NCBI RefSeq assembly: GCF_009831655.1
Contig: NZ_WRPA01000001.1
Coordinates: 124,001 to 188,000, forward strand
Length of the DNA: 64,000 nt
DNA from: Shewanella insulae
GTDB lineage: Bacteria; Pseudomonadota; Gammaproteobacteria; Enterobacterales; Shewanellaceae
Reading direction: 5' to 3'
In this document: in pieces, positions 39,050 through 46,371 of the stretch
Position numbering within the stretch: the first letter of the stretch is position 1
Layout of the letters: each line of letters opens with the position of its first letter
Made by a program: the position numbers and the translations under genes
The notes under the pieces: generated by a model
What the model was told of the DNA's origin: nothing
Seen by the model: only the letters and a program-made list of their open reading frames with translations
The model's database searches: none

Positions 39050-39096
39050 GAAAATTAAGGCAAGATTGGCGCTGCTTTTAGATAATTGGTTTACAC

Positions 39097-39654
39097 ATGC
39101 CGTTTAACGTACCGATAGCTCTCACATTTTTTAGATTAATATTACTACCTGTTTTCGTAGTGCTTTTTTATGTGCCTTATAGCTGGTCTCCCTTTGCGGC
39201 TGCCTTTGTATTCTGGTTGGCGGCGGTGACCGATGCGTTGGATGGCTATGCGGCGCGAAAATTACAGCAATCGACCCGATTCGGTGCGTTTCTGGATCCC
39301 GTGGCTGATAAGATCATGGTTACAACTGCGCTGGTGCTCTTAGTCGCCGAATATAAGAGTATCTGGCTGACACTGCCGGCGCTGTTTATGATTGGCCGGG
39401 AGATAGTGATCTCTGCACTGCGGGAATGGATGGCCGAGATAGGTAAGCGTGGTACGGTGGCCGTTTCTTGGATTGGCAAGTATAAGACGGCGGCGCAGAT
39501 GATCGCCATCATAGGGCTTATCTGGAAGCCTAATGATTGGCTGACCTATACGGCTATAGCCCTATTTTATGTGGCGGCCATCCTGACGTTTTGGTCTATG
39601 GTGAGCTATATAAAGGCCGCCTGGGCGGATCTCACCGACGAATCGAACAATTAA
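39097..39654 (+). CDS. pgsA: CDP-diacylglycerol-glycerol-3-phosphate phosphatidyltransferase
   Basis: An inner-membrane enzyme making phosphatidylglycerophosphate, the committed step to phosphatidylglycerol and cardiolipin. The 185-residue protein has the CDP-alcohol phosphatidyltransferase signature DG-x2-AR-x8-G-x3-D-x3-D at residues 49-71 (Asp46, Asp49, Asp67, Asp71). About five membrane spans are visible, including [13 protein letters not shown] and [17 protein letters not shown]. It lies between uvrC and the Gly-Cys-Leu tRNA genes, exactly as in E. coli. Confidence 0.96.
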   Translation: MPFNVPIALTFFRLILLPVFVVLFYVPYSWSPFAAAFVFWLAAVTDALDGYAARKLQQSTRFGAFLDPVADKIMVTTALVLLVAEYKSIWLTLPALFMIGREIVISALREWMAEIGKRGTVAVSWIGKYKTAAQMIAIIGLIWKPNDWLTYTAIALFYVAAILTFWSMVSYIKAAWADLTDESNN

Positions 39655-39707
39655 AATGCAATGCGATCACTTAGTGTGCAAATGGTGCGTTAAGGTGAAA
39701 TAGGACA

Positions 39708-39735
39708 TTGACACTTGAGGGTAAATCGGTAGAAT
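39708..39735 (+). promoter_or_regulatory. Strong promoter of the tRNA Gly-Cys-Leu operon
   Basis: TTGACA (39708-39713), 16-bp spacer, TAGAAT (39730-39735), then a GC-rich discriminator GCC. A perfect -35, near-perfect -10 and GC discriminator are typical of stringently controlled stable RNA promoters. Confidence 0.85.
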
Positions 39736-39794
39736 GCCAATCCGCAGTCAGGGGAAAGCTTATTAAGACTCTGACGCGAAATAAGATGAAGTAA

Positions 39795-39870
39795 GCGACA
39801 TTAGCTCAGTTGGTAGAGCGATACCTTGCCAAGGTATAGGTCATCGGTTCGAACCCGATATGTCGCTCCA
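39795..39870 (+). tRNA. tRNA-Gly (GCC)
   Basis: 76 nt with CCA encoded. Acceptor stem GCGACAT/ATGTCGC, D-arm AGCTCAGTTGGTAGAGC, anticodon loop TTGCCAA, T-loop GTTCGAACC. It corresponds to glyW in the E. coli uvrC-pgsA-glyW-cysT-leuZ order. Confidence 0.97.
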
Positions 39871-39882
39871 ATCTTAACCTAA

Positions 39883-39956
39883 GGCGCGATGGCAGAATGG
39901 CTATGCTGCGGATTGCAAATCCGTCGATCTCGGTTCGACTCCGGGTCGCGCCTCCA
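39883..39956 (+). tRNA. tRNA-Cys (GCA)
   Basis: 74 nt with CCA encoded. Acceptor GGCGCGA/TCGCGCC, anticodon loop ATTGCAAAT, discriminator T as usual for tRNA-Cys. Same position as E. coli cysT. Confidence 0.97.
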
Positions 39957-39995
39957 CTTTATGTTTTAGTGCCAATATGCGGTAAAACACACTTT

Positions 39996-40082
39996 GCCCG
40001 AGTGGTGGAATTGGTAGACACAAGGGATTTAAAATCCCTCGCTGGTAACAGCGTGCCGGTTCAAGTCCGGCCTCGGGTACCA
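39996..40082 (+). tRNA. tRNA-Leu (TAA)
   Basis: 87 nt with a long class II variable arm (CTCGCTGGTAACAGCGT) and CCA encoded. Acceptor GCCCGAG/CTCGGGT (G-T at the end), anticodon loop TTTAAAA. Corresponds to leuZ. Confidence 0.97.
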
Positions 40083-40094
40083 TCATTTGATGAC

Positions 40095-40129
40095 AAAAAG
40101 GCCTCAACACAAGTTGAGGCCTTTTTGTT
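40095..40129 (+). terminator. Rho-independent terminator of the tRNA operon
   Basis: A very strong 14-bp stem AAAAAGGCCTCAAC/GTTGAGGCCTTTTT with loop ACAA and T run. Confidence 0.95.
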
Positions 40130-40296
40130 TATCCACTAAAATTTCTGTCTATTCATTGAAAACTTTTCTTCATTTATTAATTAAAAATCATGGGTCTATC
40201 CCATTTTGTGCTGTGCTTGCTGGGATTTCACGAAAGGCGTAATACAATTATTGAATGAAACTTTCAATGAATCGGTTATTAAGGTCTTGAATCGAG

Positions 40297-40863
40297 ATGC
40301 GTAAAGTAAGCGGGTTTACCCTGATTGAATTAGTTGTGGTGATTATCGTGCTGGCAATTCTGGCCGTGGTCGCCTTGCCAAGGTTTATTTCTGTGGGCCA
40401 GGATGCTCACGACAGCGCGGCGAAAGGGGCGTTTGCTGCCTTTACTTCGGGCGTTTCACTCTATCACAGCTGTTGGTTGGCCTCGGGAGCCAGTGGTCAT
40501 GTGGTCGACCTTGCCTGTTTTGGTGATGGGTCTATCGATTCGACCACTACAGGCTATCCGCTGGGACAGACGACCCAAGCAAGTGGCAACAATGGTACTC
40601 AGTTGCAGGGAGAGTTCTGCCGTCAACTTTGGGAAGGCTTGTTAGATAATAACGACTACCAGTTGGTGCCTCATGGTGATGCGGCATTTGGCGGGAGTAA
40701 TGACATTGTCTACTGGTATTCTGGTGGTGAGATAAGTCTTAGCAACACCTATTGTTACTTTAACTATATACGCGATAACCGGGCAAAAGGCAGTGAGAAC
40801 TGGCAGTTGAGATACTACCCTGGCACGGGGAAGACGCTCATCACCCGCTCGACCCTGAGCTGA
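40297..40863 (+). CDS. Type IV pilin-like / pseudopilin protein
   Basis: A 188-residue prepilin. The leader MRKVSG^FTLIELVVVIIV has the Gly-1/Phe+1 PilD cleavage site and Glu+5, followed by the hydrophobic alpha-1 helix ending ALPRF, a sequence typical of MSHA-type pilins. The C-terminal globular part has four cysteines (Cys in HSCW, LACF, EFCR, TYCYF) that could make two disulfides. No other pilus gene lies nearby, so it is an orphan minor pilin or pseudopilin that must use machinery encoded elsewhere. A small inverted repeat ATTGAA/TTCAAT sits about 45 bp upstream. The Shine-Dalgarno is weak. Confidence 0.85.
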   Translation: MRKVSGFTLIELVVVIIVLAILAVVALPRFISVGQDAHDSAAKGAFAAFTSGVSLYHSCWLASGASGHVVDLACFGDGSIDSTTTGYPLGQTTQASGNNGTQLQGEFCRQLWEGLLDNNDYQLVPHGDAAFGGSNDIVYWYSGGEISLSNTYCYFNYIRDNRAKGSENWQLRYYPGTGKTLITRSTLS

Positions 40864-40882
40864 CGGGCGGTCTAACCGTCAG
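40860..40882 (+). terminator. Inverted repeat at the pilin stop codon
   Basis: CTGACGG/CCGTCAG with a 9-nt loop, overlapping the TGA. No T run follows, so it is a doubtful terminator. Confidence 0.3.
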
Positions 40883-40992
40883 TCGATGAAGGTCTGGTTT
40901 GTTTGGACCACACTTCAGCTTATAAAAAATCCGTCTTTAGTCGCTTAGGCCGCCAATGCTTCTATGAGCCATAATTATCCAAGGAGGTAATT

Positions 40993-42369
40993 ATGGCTTT
41001 GAGACGCATTTTCATATCGCTTCTACTGCTTTGGTCTTGCTTAGGTGTTGCCGATGAGCGCCTCGATGCGGCGCGTCAAGCGTTACTCAATCAGGTTGAA
41101 GTGATTCGACTCGCCTATGCCTCCCGGGAGTTTGACAACTACCATCAGCAGCTCAAGGCTGAACAGCAACTACCGACTGAAAGGCTTTATGCCATAGCCG
41201 AGGCGACGACTGATTTCTGGCGTCGTCAGGGCATTGCCACAGGTGGATCTCCCTTAACCCTCAATGATCCATACATGGCGGTGATCGCCAGTGAACCCAG
41301 AGCGTCCGATTATTTGATGTTGAGTAATCGTGTGCGCTATCTCTTGTGGTTGGCGCGCCATGAATCCTGGTTGCCACTCGAGCCCTTGGGCTGGCTAAAG
41401 CCGGGAGACAGTCACAAGGCGATCAGCGAGATAAGAGGGCGCCTCCAGGCACTAGGAGACTATCCTCAAGGCGCCACAAGTGGTTCCTATTACGATGAGA
41501 GATTAAAAGAGGCGGTGCTTAGGTTTCAGGTCCGTCATGGTCTTAAGTCCGATGCCATCATAGGCCCAGCAACCTTAGCTTGGCTAAATCGCTCTCCCAG
41601 GGAGCGAGCGCAGCTCCTGGTCGTGAACTTTATTCAGCGAGCCGAATATCTGGCAGAGATAGGAGAGCGTTATCTTCTGATCAATATTCCCGCCTATGAG
41701 ATGTGGCTGGTGGATGATGATAGAGTCGCATTGCGCTCTAAGGTGATTGTCGGTAAGCCGTATCGCCAGACGCCTATCATCAGTGGTGAGATAAAAAACC
41801 TAGTACTCAACCCCAGTTGGCGGGTACCTCGTCGGTTGTTAACCCGGGATCTCCTGCCTAAGGTAAGAGAAGATGGTAGTTACATTAGCAGCCGAAACTT
41901 CGAGGTGTTTGATTACCATGGCGAGCGGGTTATCAAGAGTGACGATGAGTGGCGTGATGTAGCCAGGGGCAAATTTCCCTATCGTTTGGTGCAAAAACCT
42001 GGAGCAGGAAATACCTTGGGGCGTTATAAGTTCTTCTTTCCTAACGAGTACAGCATCTATCTCCATGATACCTCTGACAAGGCGCTATTTGAGCGTAGCG
42101 ATAGGGCGCTCTCCTCGGGCTGTATTCGGGTGGAAAAGGTCGAACAGTTGGCCAACTGGATGGCTTCACATCTGGTGCGAGACAAGCAAACCTGGGTCAA
42201 CATGCAGCGTGAGCGCGATAAGACCCAATGGTTCGCCTTCGATGCGAGCCTGCCAATTCATCTTGTGTATTGGACCTCCTGGCTGGATGACGACAATGTG
42301 GCCCAGTTTAGAGAAGATATATACAAAAAGAATCAAAAATTTAGTCTGAATTTGCAAGCCACAAATTAG
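40993..42369 (+). CDS. Murein L,D-transpeptidase, YcbB/LdtD-like
   Basis: A periplasmic enzyme forming 3-3 (mDAP-mDAP) crosslinks in peptidoglycan. Signal peptide LLLLWSCLGVA, cleavage near residue 20. A peptidoglycan-binding domain at about 140-195 (LKEAVLRFQVRHGLKSDAIIGPATLAWL) precedes the YkuD catalytic domain (about 218-390), with His358 in YLHDT and catalytic Cys377 in SSGCIRV. At 458 residues it is shorter than E. coli LdtD (615), lacking part of the N-terminal scaffold. A near-perfect AAGGAGGT precedes the ATG at 40993. The next gene is the MepK-like peptidase, the same pairing as E. coli ycbB-ycbK. Confidence 0.92.
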   Translation: MALRRIFISLLLLWSCLGVADERLDAARQALLNQVEVIRLAYASREFDNYHQQLKAEQQLPTERLYAIAEATTDFWRRQGIATGGSPLTLNDPYMAVIASEPRASDYLMLSNRVRYLLWLARHESWLPLEPLGWLKPGDSHKAISEIRGRLQALGDYPQGATSGSYYDERLKEAVLRFQVRHGLKSDAIIGPATLAWLNRSPRERAQLLVVNFIQRAEYLAEIGERYLLINIPAYEMWLVDDDRVALRSKVIVGKPYRQTPIISGEIKNLVLNPSWRVPRRLLTRDLLPKVREDGSYISSRNFEVFDYHGERVIKSDDEWRDVARGKFPYRLVQKPGAGNTLGRYKFFFPNEYSIYLHDTSDKALFERSDRALSSGCIRVEKVEQLANWMASHLVRDKQTWVNMQRERDKTQWFAFDASLPIHLVYWTSWLDDDNVAQFREDIYKKNQKFSLNLQATN

Positions 42370-42374
42370 CCTCC

Positions 42375-42395
42375 AGCCCAGTGTTTGTCTGGGCT
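42375..42395 (+). terminator. Hairpin after the L,D-transpeptidase gene
   Basis: AGCCCAG/CTGGGCT with a 7-nt loop, followed by CAGGTAAAAAG rather than T. It may only stabilise the message. Confidence 0.35.
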
Positions 42396-42480
42396 CAGGT
42401 AAAAAGTAACACTTGATCTCGTTTGGAATTAAGGTTAATTTGTCCGCTGTTTTGGTTAAAAAATAAACGGTGGTGTTGAG

Positions 42481-43029
42481 GTGACGATAGTTTGTCCTGC
42501 GCGTAGGCAGTTGTTATTAGGCCTAGGTGGTGTAGCAATGTTTTCTATGGTGCCGTCTAAAGCTCGAGCGAGTCGCTCGACTCAAGGAGTTCGCTCTTTA
42601 GGGTTTTATAATCGGCACACGGGAGAACGGGGGCAAGGAAGCTATTGGATCGATGGTGATTATCAAACAAATACCTTAAATGATTTTAATCATCTACTGC
42701 GGGATCATCGTCAAAACGAAACGGCGCCCATGGATAAGCGCTTATTCGATCTGCTCTTTTCGCTGAGGCAGACCCTACAGGTTGATGAAGATTTTCATGT
42801 GATCTCGGGTTATCGTTCGCCCAAGACCAATAAGATGCTGGCCAGTCGCAGCTCTGGTGTGGCGAAGAAGAGTTATCATATGAAGGGAATGGCGATGGAT
42901 ATCGCCCTGCCAGACGTTAACCTTAAGGAGCTGCGTGATGCGGCGATCTCCCTTAAGCTCGGCGGAGTAGGTTATTACCCGAGCTCTGGGTTTGTCCACG
43001 TAGATACTGGCCCGGTACGTACCTGGTAG
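42481..43029 (+). CDS. mepK: M15-type murein endopeptidase, MepK/YcbK (DUF882)
   Basis: Peptidoglycan endopeptidase family; E. coli MepK cuts crosslinks, with preference for the mDAP-mDAP bonds made by L,D-transpeptidases. The 182-residue protein keeps the zinc triad His133 (SYHMKGMAMDI), Asp140 and His173 (GFVHVDTGPVRTW). The N terminus RRQLLLGLGGVAMF has twin arginines and resembles a Tat signal, as is known for YcbK. The start is GTG at 42481, preceded by TTGAGG. Placed directly after a 3-3 crosslinking enzyme, it supplies the opposing cut for wall growth. Confidence 0.92.
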   Translation: MTIVCPARRQLLLGLGGVAMFSMVPSKARASRSTQGVRSLGFYNRHTGERGQGSYWIDGDYQTNTLNDFNHLLRDHRQNETAPMDKRLFDLLFSLRQTLQVDEDFHVISGYRSPKTNKMLASRSSGVAKKSYHMKGMAMDIALPDVNLKELRDAAISLKLGGVGYYPSSGFVHVDTGPVRTW

Positions 43030-43036
43030 CTAAATA

Positions 43037-43071
43037 CCGGCTTTAATTTACTTAAAGTTTGTTAAAGCCGG
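43037..43071. repeat. Inverted repeat CCGGCTTTAA ... TTAAAGCCGG
   Basis: Perfect 10-bp arms with a 15-nt loop, 8 bp after the MepK stop. It lacks a T run and overlaps the -35 element proposed for rplY, so it may be regulatory or a weak 3' hairpin. Confidence 0.45.
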
Positions 43072-43087
43072 ATCACTGTGCTAGTAT
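43059..43087 (+). promoter_or_regulatory. rplY promoter
   Basis: TTGTTA (-35, 43059-43064), 17-bp spacer, TAGTAT (-10, 43082-43087). It predicts a 5' leader of about 70 nt that includes the hairpin at 43105-43131. Confidence 0.7.
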
Positions 43088-43104
43088 TCGCTCGCTTTAA
43101 ATGA

Positions 43105-43131
43105 GGTCATCGTTGGTCGAAAGCGATGACC
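43105..43131 (+). promoter_or_regulatory. Leader hairpin in the rplY 5' UTR
   Basis: GGTCATCGTT/AGCGATGACC forms a 10-bp stem (one G-T) with loop GGTCGAA, inside the predicted leader. E. coli L25 represses its own translation through its leader; this hairpin may serve likewise. Equivalence is not shown by sequence. Confidence 0.45.
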
Positions 43132-43164
43132 ACCTATAATACTATTGATTTAAGTGAGTAAATT

Positions 43165-43452
43165 ATGTCTTACACAATTACCGCACAAACCCGCACTGAA
43201 ATTGGGAAAGGTTCGAGCCGCCGCCTACGTCATGCTGGTAAAGTTCCTGCAGTTATCTATGGTGCGGGTAAAGAAGCCGTTTCTATCGAATTCGAACACC
43301 GTTCAATCATCAACATTCAAGCTAACGATGATTTCTACAACAACGACATCACTATCGTTCTAGACGGTAAAGAAGTTAAAGTTCGTGTTCAAGCTATGCA
43401 ACGTCACGCGTTCAAGCCAATGATTGAGCACGTTGACTTCAAATTCGCTTAA
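43165..43452 (+). CDS. rplY: 50S ribosomal protein L25
   Basis: Binds 5S rRNA loop E in the central protuberance of the 50S subunit. The 95-residue short form (no CTC C-terminal domain) matches E. coli L25: [23 protein letters not shown], the [13 protein letters not shown] segment and the end [16 protein letters not shown]. The GTGAG upstream of ATG 43165 is a modest ribosome binding site. It has its own promoter and leader hairpin and ends in a bidirectional terminator shared with spoVR. Confidence 0.97.
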   Translation: MSYTITAQTRTEIGKGSSRRLRHAGKVPAVIYGAGKEAVSIEFEHRSIINIQANDDFYNNDITIVLDGKEVKVRVQAMQRHAFKPMIEHVDFKFA

Positions 43453-43467
43453 TCGCGGATCTGAAAT

Positions 43468-43497
43468 AAAAAAAGCGCCCATGTGGCGCTTTTTTTA
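43468..43497. terminator. Bidirectional terminator between rplY and spoVR
   Basis: AAAAAAAGCGCC/GGCGCTTTTTTT with loop CATGT, A run on one side and T run on the other. It can end both convergent transcripts. Confidence 0.92.
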
Positions 43498-43517
43498 TGC
43501 CTCTATTTTCCATTCTC

Positions 43518-45050
43518 CTAAGCCGTCTGCTCAGACTCTGAGACCTTTTCAGGGCAGCTGGCGATAACGATAGGCTCGCCCTGCTCGTTGATCTCCTCCA
43601 AGCTTACATTAAAGCCCCAGAGCCTATGTAGGTGTTTGACCACCTCCTGAGAGCTCTTATCCAGTGGAATACGATTGATGGGGATGTAGCGTAGCGTCAA
43701 GGAGCGATCGCCAGAGATAGCTACGCTCTGTACCTGGATATTGGGCTCTAGGTTAGACAGATTGTACTGCTGAGACAGGGTCTGGCGGATCTCCTGGTAT
43801 CCCAGGTCGTCATGGATCGCAGAGATGCTGAGATAGTTTTTCTTATCATCATCTAAGATACTGAAAAACTTGAATTGGCGAATCATATTTGGTGACAGAT
43901 ATTGGCTGATAAAGCTCTCGTCTTTAAAGTTCTCCATGGCAAAATGTAGGGTATCGAGCCAGTTGCTGCCGGCGATATCTGGAAACCAGCGTTTGTCCTC
44001 TTCGGTGGGGGCCTCGCAGATACGACGTATGTCGACAAACATGTTAAAGCCCAGGGCATAGGGGTTGATGCCGGAATAATAAGGGCTGTTATAGCTCGGC
44101 TGGGCGATCACATTGGTGTGATTTTTCAAAAACTCTATCATGAAGCGATCGGAGACTAGCCCCTCGTCGTAGAGGTGGTTGAGTATGGTGTAGTGCCAGA
44201 AGGTGGCCCAGCCTTCGTTCATCACCTGGGTCTGACGCTGGGGATAGAAGTATTGCCCCATCTTACGCACGATTCGTACTATCTCCCGTTGCCAGGGTTC
44301 GAGCAGCGGCGCATTCTTTTCGATGAAGTAGAGGATATTTTCCTGGGGCTCTTCGGGAAAGCAGGGTGCGGCCTGCTGTTTTTGGGGATCCGGTGCCAGT
44401 GGTATGGTACGCCAAAGATCGTTCACCTGGCTCTGCAGGTAGGCTTCACGCTCCTTTTGACGCACCTTTTCTTCCTTGAGTGAGATCTCGCTGGGGCGCT
44501 TGTAGCGATCGACACCATAGTTCATCAGGGCGTGACAGGAATCTAAGATGAGCTCGACTTGCTCCTCGCCGTAGCGCTCCTCACACTCTCTGACGTAGTT
44601 TTTGGCGAACACCAGATAGTCGATAATCGAGCTGGCATCCGTCCAGGTCTTGAATAGATAGTTGCTCTTGAAGAAGCTGTTGTGGCCGAAGCTGGCGTGG
44701 GCCATCACCAGCGCCTGCATGGTAATGGTGTTCTCTTCCATCAGGTAGGCGATACAGGGATCTGAGTTGATCACTATCTCGTAGGCTAGGCCCATCTGTC
44801 CCCGTTTATAGCCTTGTTCTGTTTCGATAAACTTCTTACCGAAAGACCAATGGGTGTAGCCTATTGGCATGCCTATTCCCGCATAGGCATCCATCATCTG
44901 CTCGGCGGTGATCACCTCTATCTGATTTTTATAGGTGTCCAGGCGGTAATGCTCCGCTACGCGTTCGATCTCGACCAGGTAAGATTCCAATAACTCGAAT
45001 GTCCAATCCGGGCCATCATTTAATACAGCGCGCTTCTTTTTTGAACTCAT
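43518..45050 (-). CDS. SpoVR family protein (YcgB)
   Basis: A 510-residue cytoplasmic protein of the SpoVR/YcgB family. Despite the name from Bacillus spore cortex formation, in Gram-negative bacteria it has no link to sporulation and its biochemical function is unknown. Conserved blocks are visible: IGMPIGYTHWSFGKKF, YLMEENTITMQALVMAHASFGHNSFFK, NEGWATFWHYTILNHL and NPYALGFNMF. It follows yeaH by 8 bp and is the last gene of prkA-yeaH-spoVR, a co-occurring set linked to nutrient stress. The start at 45050 gives MSSKKKRAVL with an AGGGGG ribosome binding site. Confidence 0.93.
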   Translation of the reverse strand: MSSKKKRAVLNDGPDWTFELLESYLVEIERVAEHYRLDTYKNQIEVITAEQMMDAYAGIGMPIGYTHWSFGKKFIETEQGYKRGQMGLAYEIVINSDPCIAYLMEENTITMQALVMAHASFGHNSFFKSNYLFKTWTDASSIIDYLVFAKNYVRECEERYGEEQVELILDSCHALMNYGVDRYKRPSEISLKEEKVRQKEREAYLQSQVNDLWRTIPLAPDPQKQQAAPCFPEEPQENILYFIEKNAPLLEPWQREIVRIVRKMGQYFYPQRQTQVMNEGWATFWHYTILNHLYDEGLVSDRFMIEFLKNHTNVIAQPSYNSPYYSGINPYALGFNMFVDIRRICEAPTEEDKRWFPDIAGSNWLDTLHFAMENFKDESFISQYLSPNMIRQFKFFSILDDDKKNYLSISAIHDDLGYQEIRQTLSQQYNLSNLEPNIQVQSVAISGDRSLTLRYIPINRIPLDKSSQEVVKHLHRLWGFNVSLEEINEQGEPIVIASCPEKVSESEQTA

Positions 45051-45058
45051 AAGGCCCC

Positions 45059-46324
45059 CTAAACAGCTTGTTTCTTAAACAGTTCTCTAAATACAGGGTA
45101 TATATCCTCAGCCTGTTTGATGTGCTGAACTGCAATATTATCGTGAGTCTTCTGTAGTCCTTCATATTCGCGCCACAGGGTCTGATGGGCACGGTTGGTG
45201 ATCTCTATATAGCTGAAATAACGCACCACGGGCAGTAGCTTATGTTCCAACAGTTGCCGGCAGGTAGGAGAGTCATCTGCCCAGTTGTCGCCATCCGATG
45301 CCTGGGCCGCATAGATGTTCCACTCGCTTTCGGGATAGCGTTCACGCTGGATCTCATGCATCAGTTTGAGCGCGCTGGAGACTATGGTGCCGCCGGTTTC
45401 CTGTGAGTAGAAAAATTCATGTTCATCCACCTCCTTGGCCTGGGTATGGTGGCGAATATAAACGACCTCCAGATTCTTATAGGTACGGGTGAGAAACAGG
45501 TAGAGCAGAATGTAGAAACGTTTAGCCATATCTTTGGTGGCCTGATCCATTGAACCCGATACATCCATGAGGCAAAACATCACAGCCTGACTCGAAGGTA
45601 CTTCGCGTTTGGCGAAGTTGTTGTATCTAAGATCGAAGGTGTCTATAAAGGGCACCTTGGCTATCTTGGCTTCGAGCTCTGCTATCTGTTCCTTCAGGGC
45701 GATGATCTTCTCGGCCTCTGAGCCCGGTGTCTGCTCGAGTGTCTCCAGCTCAGCCTTGAGTTCAGCTAGCAGTGCCTTCTTAGAGGAGGACATGGCAATA
45801 CGTCTGGCTAAGGATGAGCGTAGCGAGCGAATGATGTTAATGTTTGCCGGTACGCCATCATTGGTAAAGCCGGCACGATAGGTTTGATACTCCACCAGCT
45901 TGTTGAGGCGATTGCGCTGCAGGTTGGGGAGCTCGAGATCTTCAAACAGCAGCTCTAGATATTCATCTTTAGAGATCTGAAATACGAAATCGTCCTGGCC
46001 CTCTCCTGAGTCTGAGGCATCTCCCTGGCCGCTGCCTTGGCCGCCTTGTGGCGGGCGCTCAACCTTGTCGCCGCGGGAGAATTGATCGTTACCCGGATGC
46101 ACTCGCTCACGCATACCCCCCTGTCCCTGATGAAAGGTTGGCTCGCTGATATCCCGGGTGGGGATACTGATTTTCTCGCCTTTATCTATGTCGGTCACGC
46201 TGCGTCGGGTCACGGCGTCACTGACGGCCTTCTTGATCTGTTGCTTATAGCGGTTGATAAAACGTTGACGATTGACTGTACTCTTTCCCTTAGTATTCAG
46301 TCTTCTATCGATAAAATTAGCCAT
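45059..46324 (-). CDS. yeaH: YeaH/YhbH family von Willebrand A-like protein
   Basis: A 421-residue cytoplasmic protein with an N-terminal basic helix region, a Gly-rich linker (about 90-110) and a C-terminal VWA-like domain with MIDAS motif DVSGSM in [23 protein letters not shown] central coiled coil (about 180-225) is predicted from heptads. YeaH works with the kinase PrkA/YeaG in E. coli responses to nitrogen and acid stress; the exact role is unknown. The start is ATG 46324 ([15 protein letters not shown], as in E. coli) with GGGAGG upstream, not the in-frame GTG at 46330. Confidence 0.93.
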   Translation of the reverse strand: MANFIDRRLNTKGKSTVNRQRFINRYKQQIKKAVSDAVTRRSVTDIDKGEKISIPTRDISEPTFHQGQGGMRERVHPGNDQFSRGDKVERPPQGGQGSGQGDASDSGEGQDDFVFQISKDEYLELLFEDLELPNLQRNRLNKLVEYQTYRAGFTNDGVPANINIIRSLRSSLARRIAMSSSKKALLAELKAELETLEQTPGSEAEKIIALKEQIAELEAKIAKVPFIDTFDLRYNNFAKREVPSSQAVMFCLMDVSGSMDQATKDMAKRFYILLYLFLTRTYKNLEVVYIRHHTQAKEVDEHEFFYSQETGGTIVSSALKLMHEIQRERYPESEWNIYAAQASDGDNWADDSPTCRQLLEHKLLPVVRYFSYIEITNRAHQTLWREYEGLQKTHDNIAVQHIKQAEDIYPVFRELFKKQAV

Positions 46325-46371
46325 GCGCACCTCCCAAGACTAGCGGGGAGCGAACTCCCCGTGTACGGGTA

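Noticed and set aside
39795..40296. Possible integration site (att) at the tRNA-Leu 3' end
   Set aside because: No integrase and no repeat of the tRNA 3' end downstream; only one pilin gene follows before conserved genes resume.
43518..45050. SpoVR taken as a sign of sporulation
   Set aside because: The family is common in non-sporulating gammaproteobacteria; neighbours and gene order are gammaproteobacterial.
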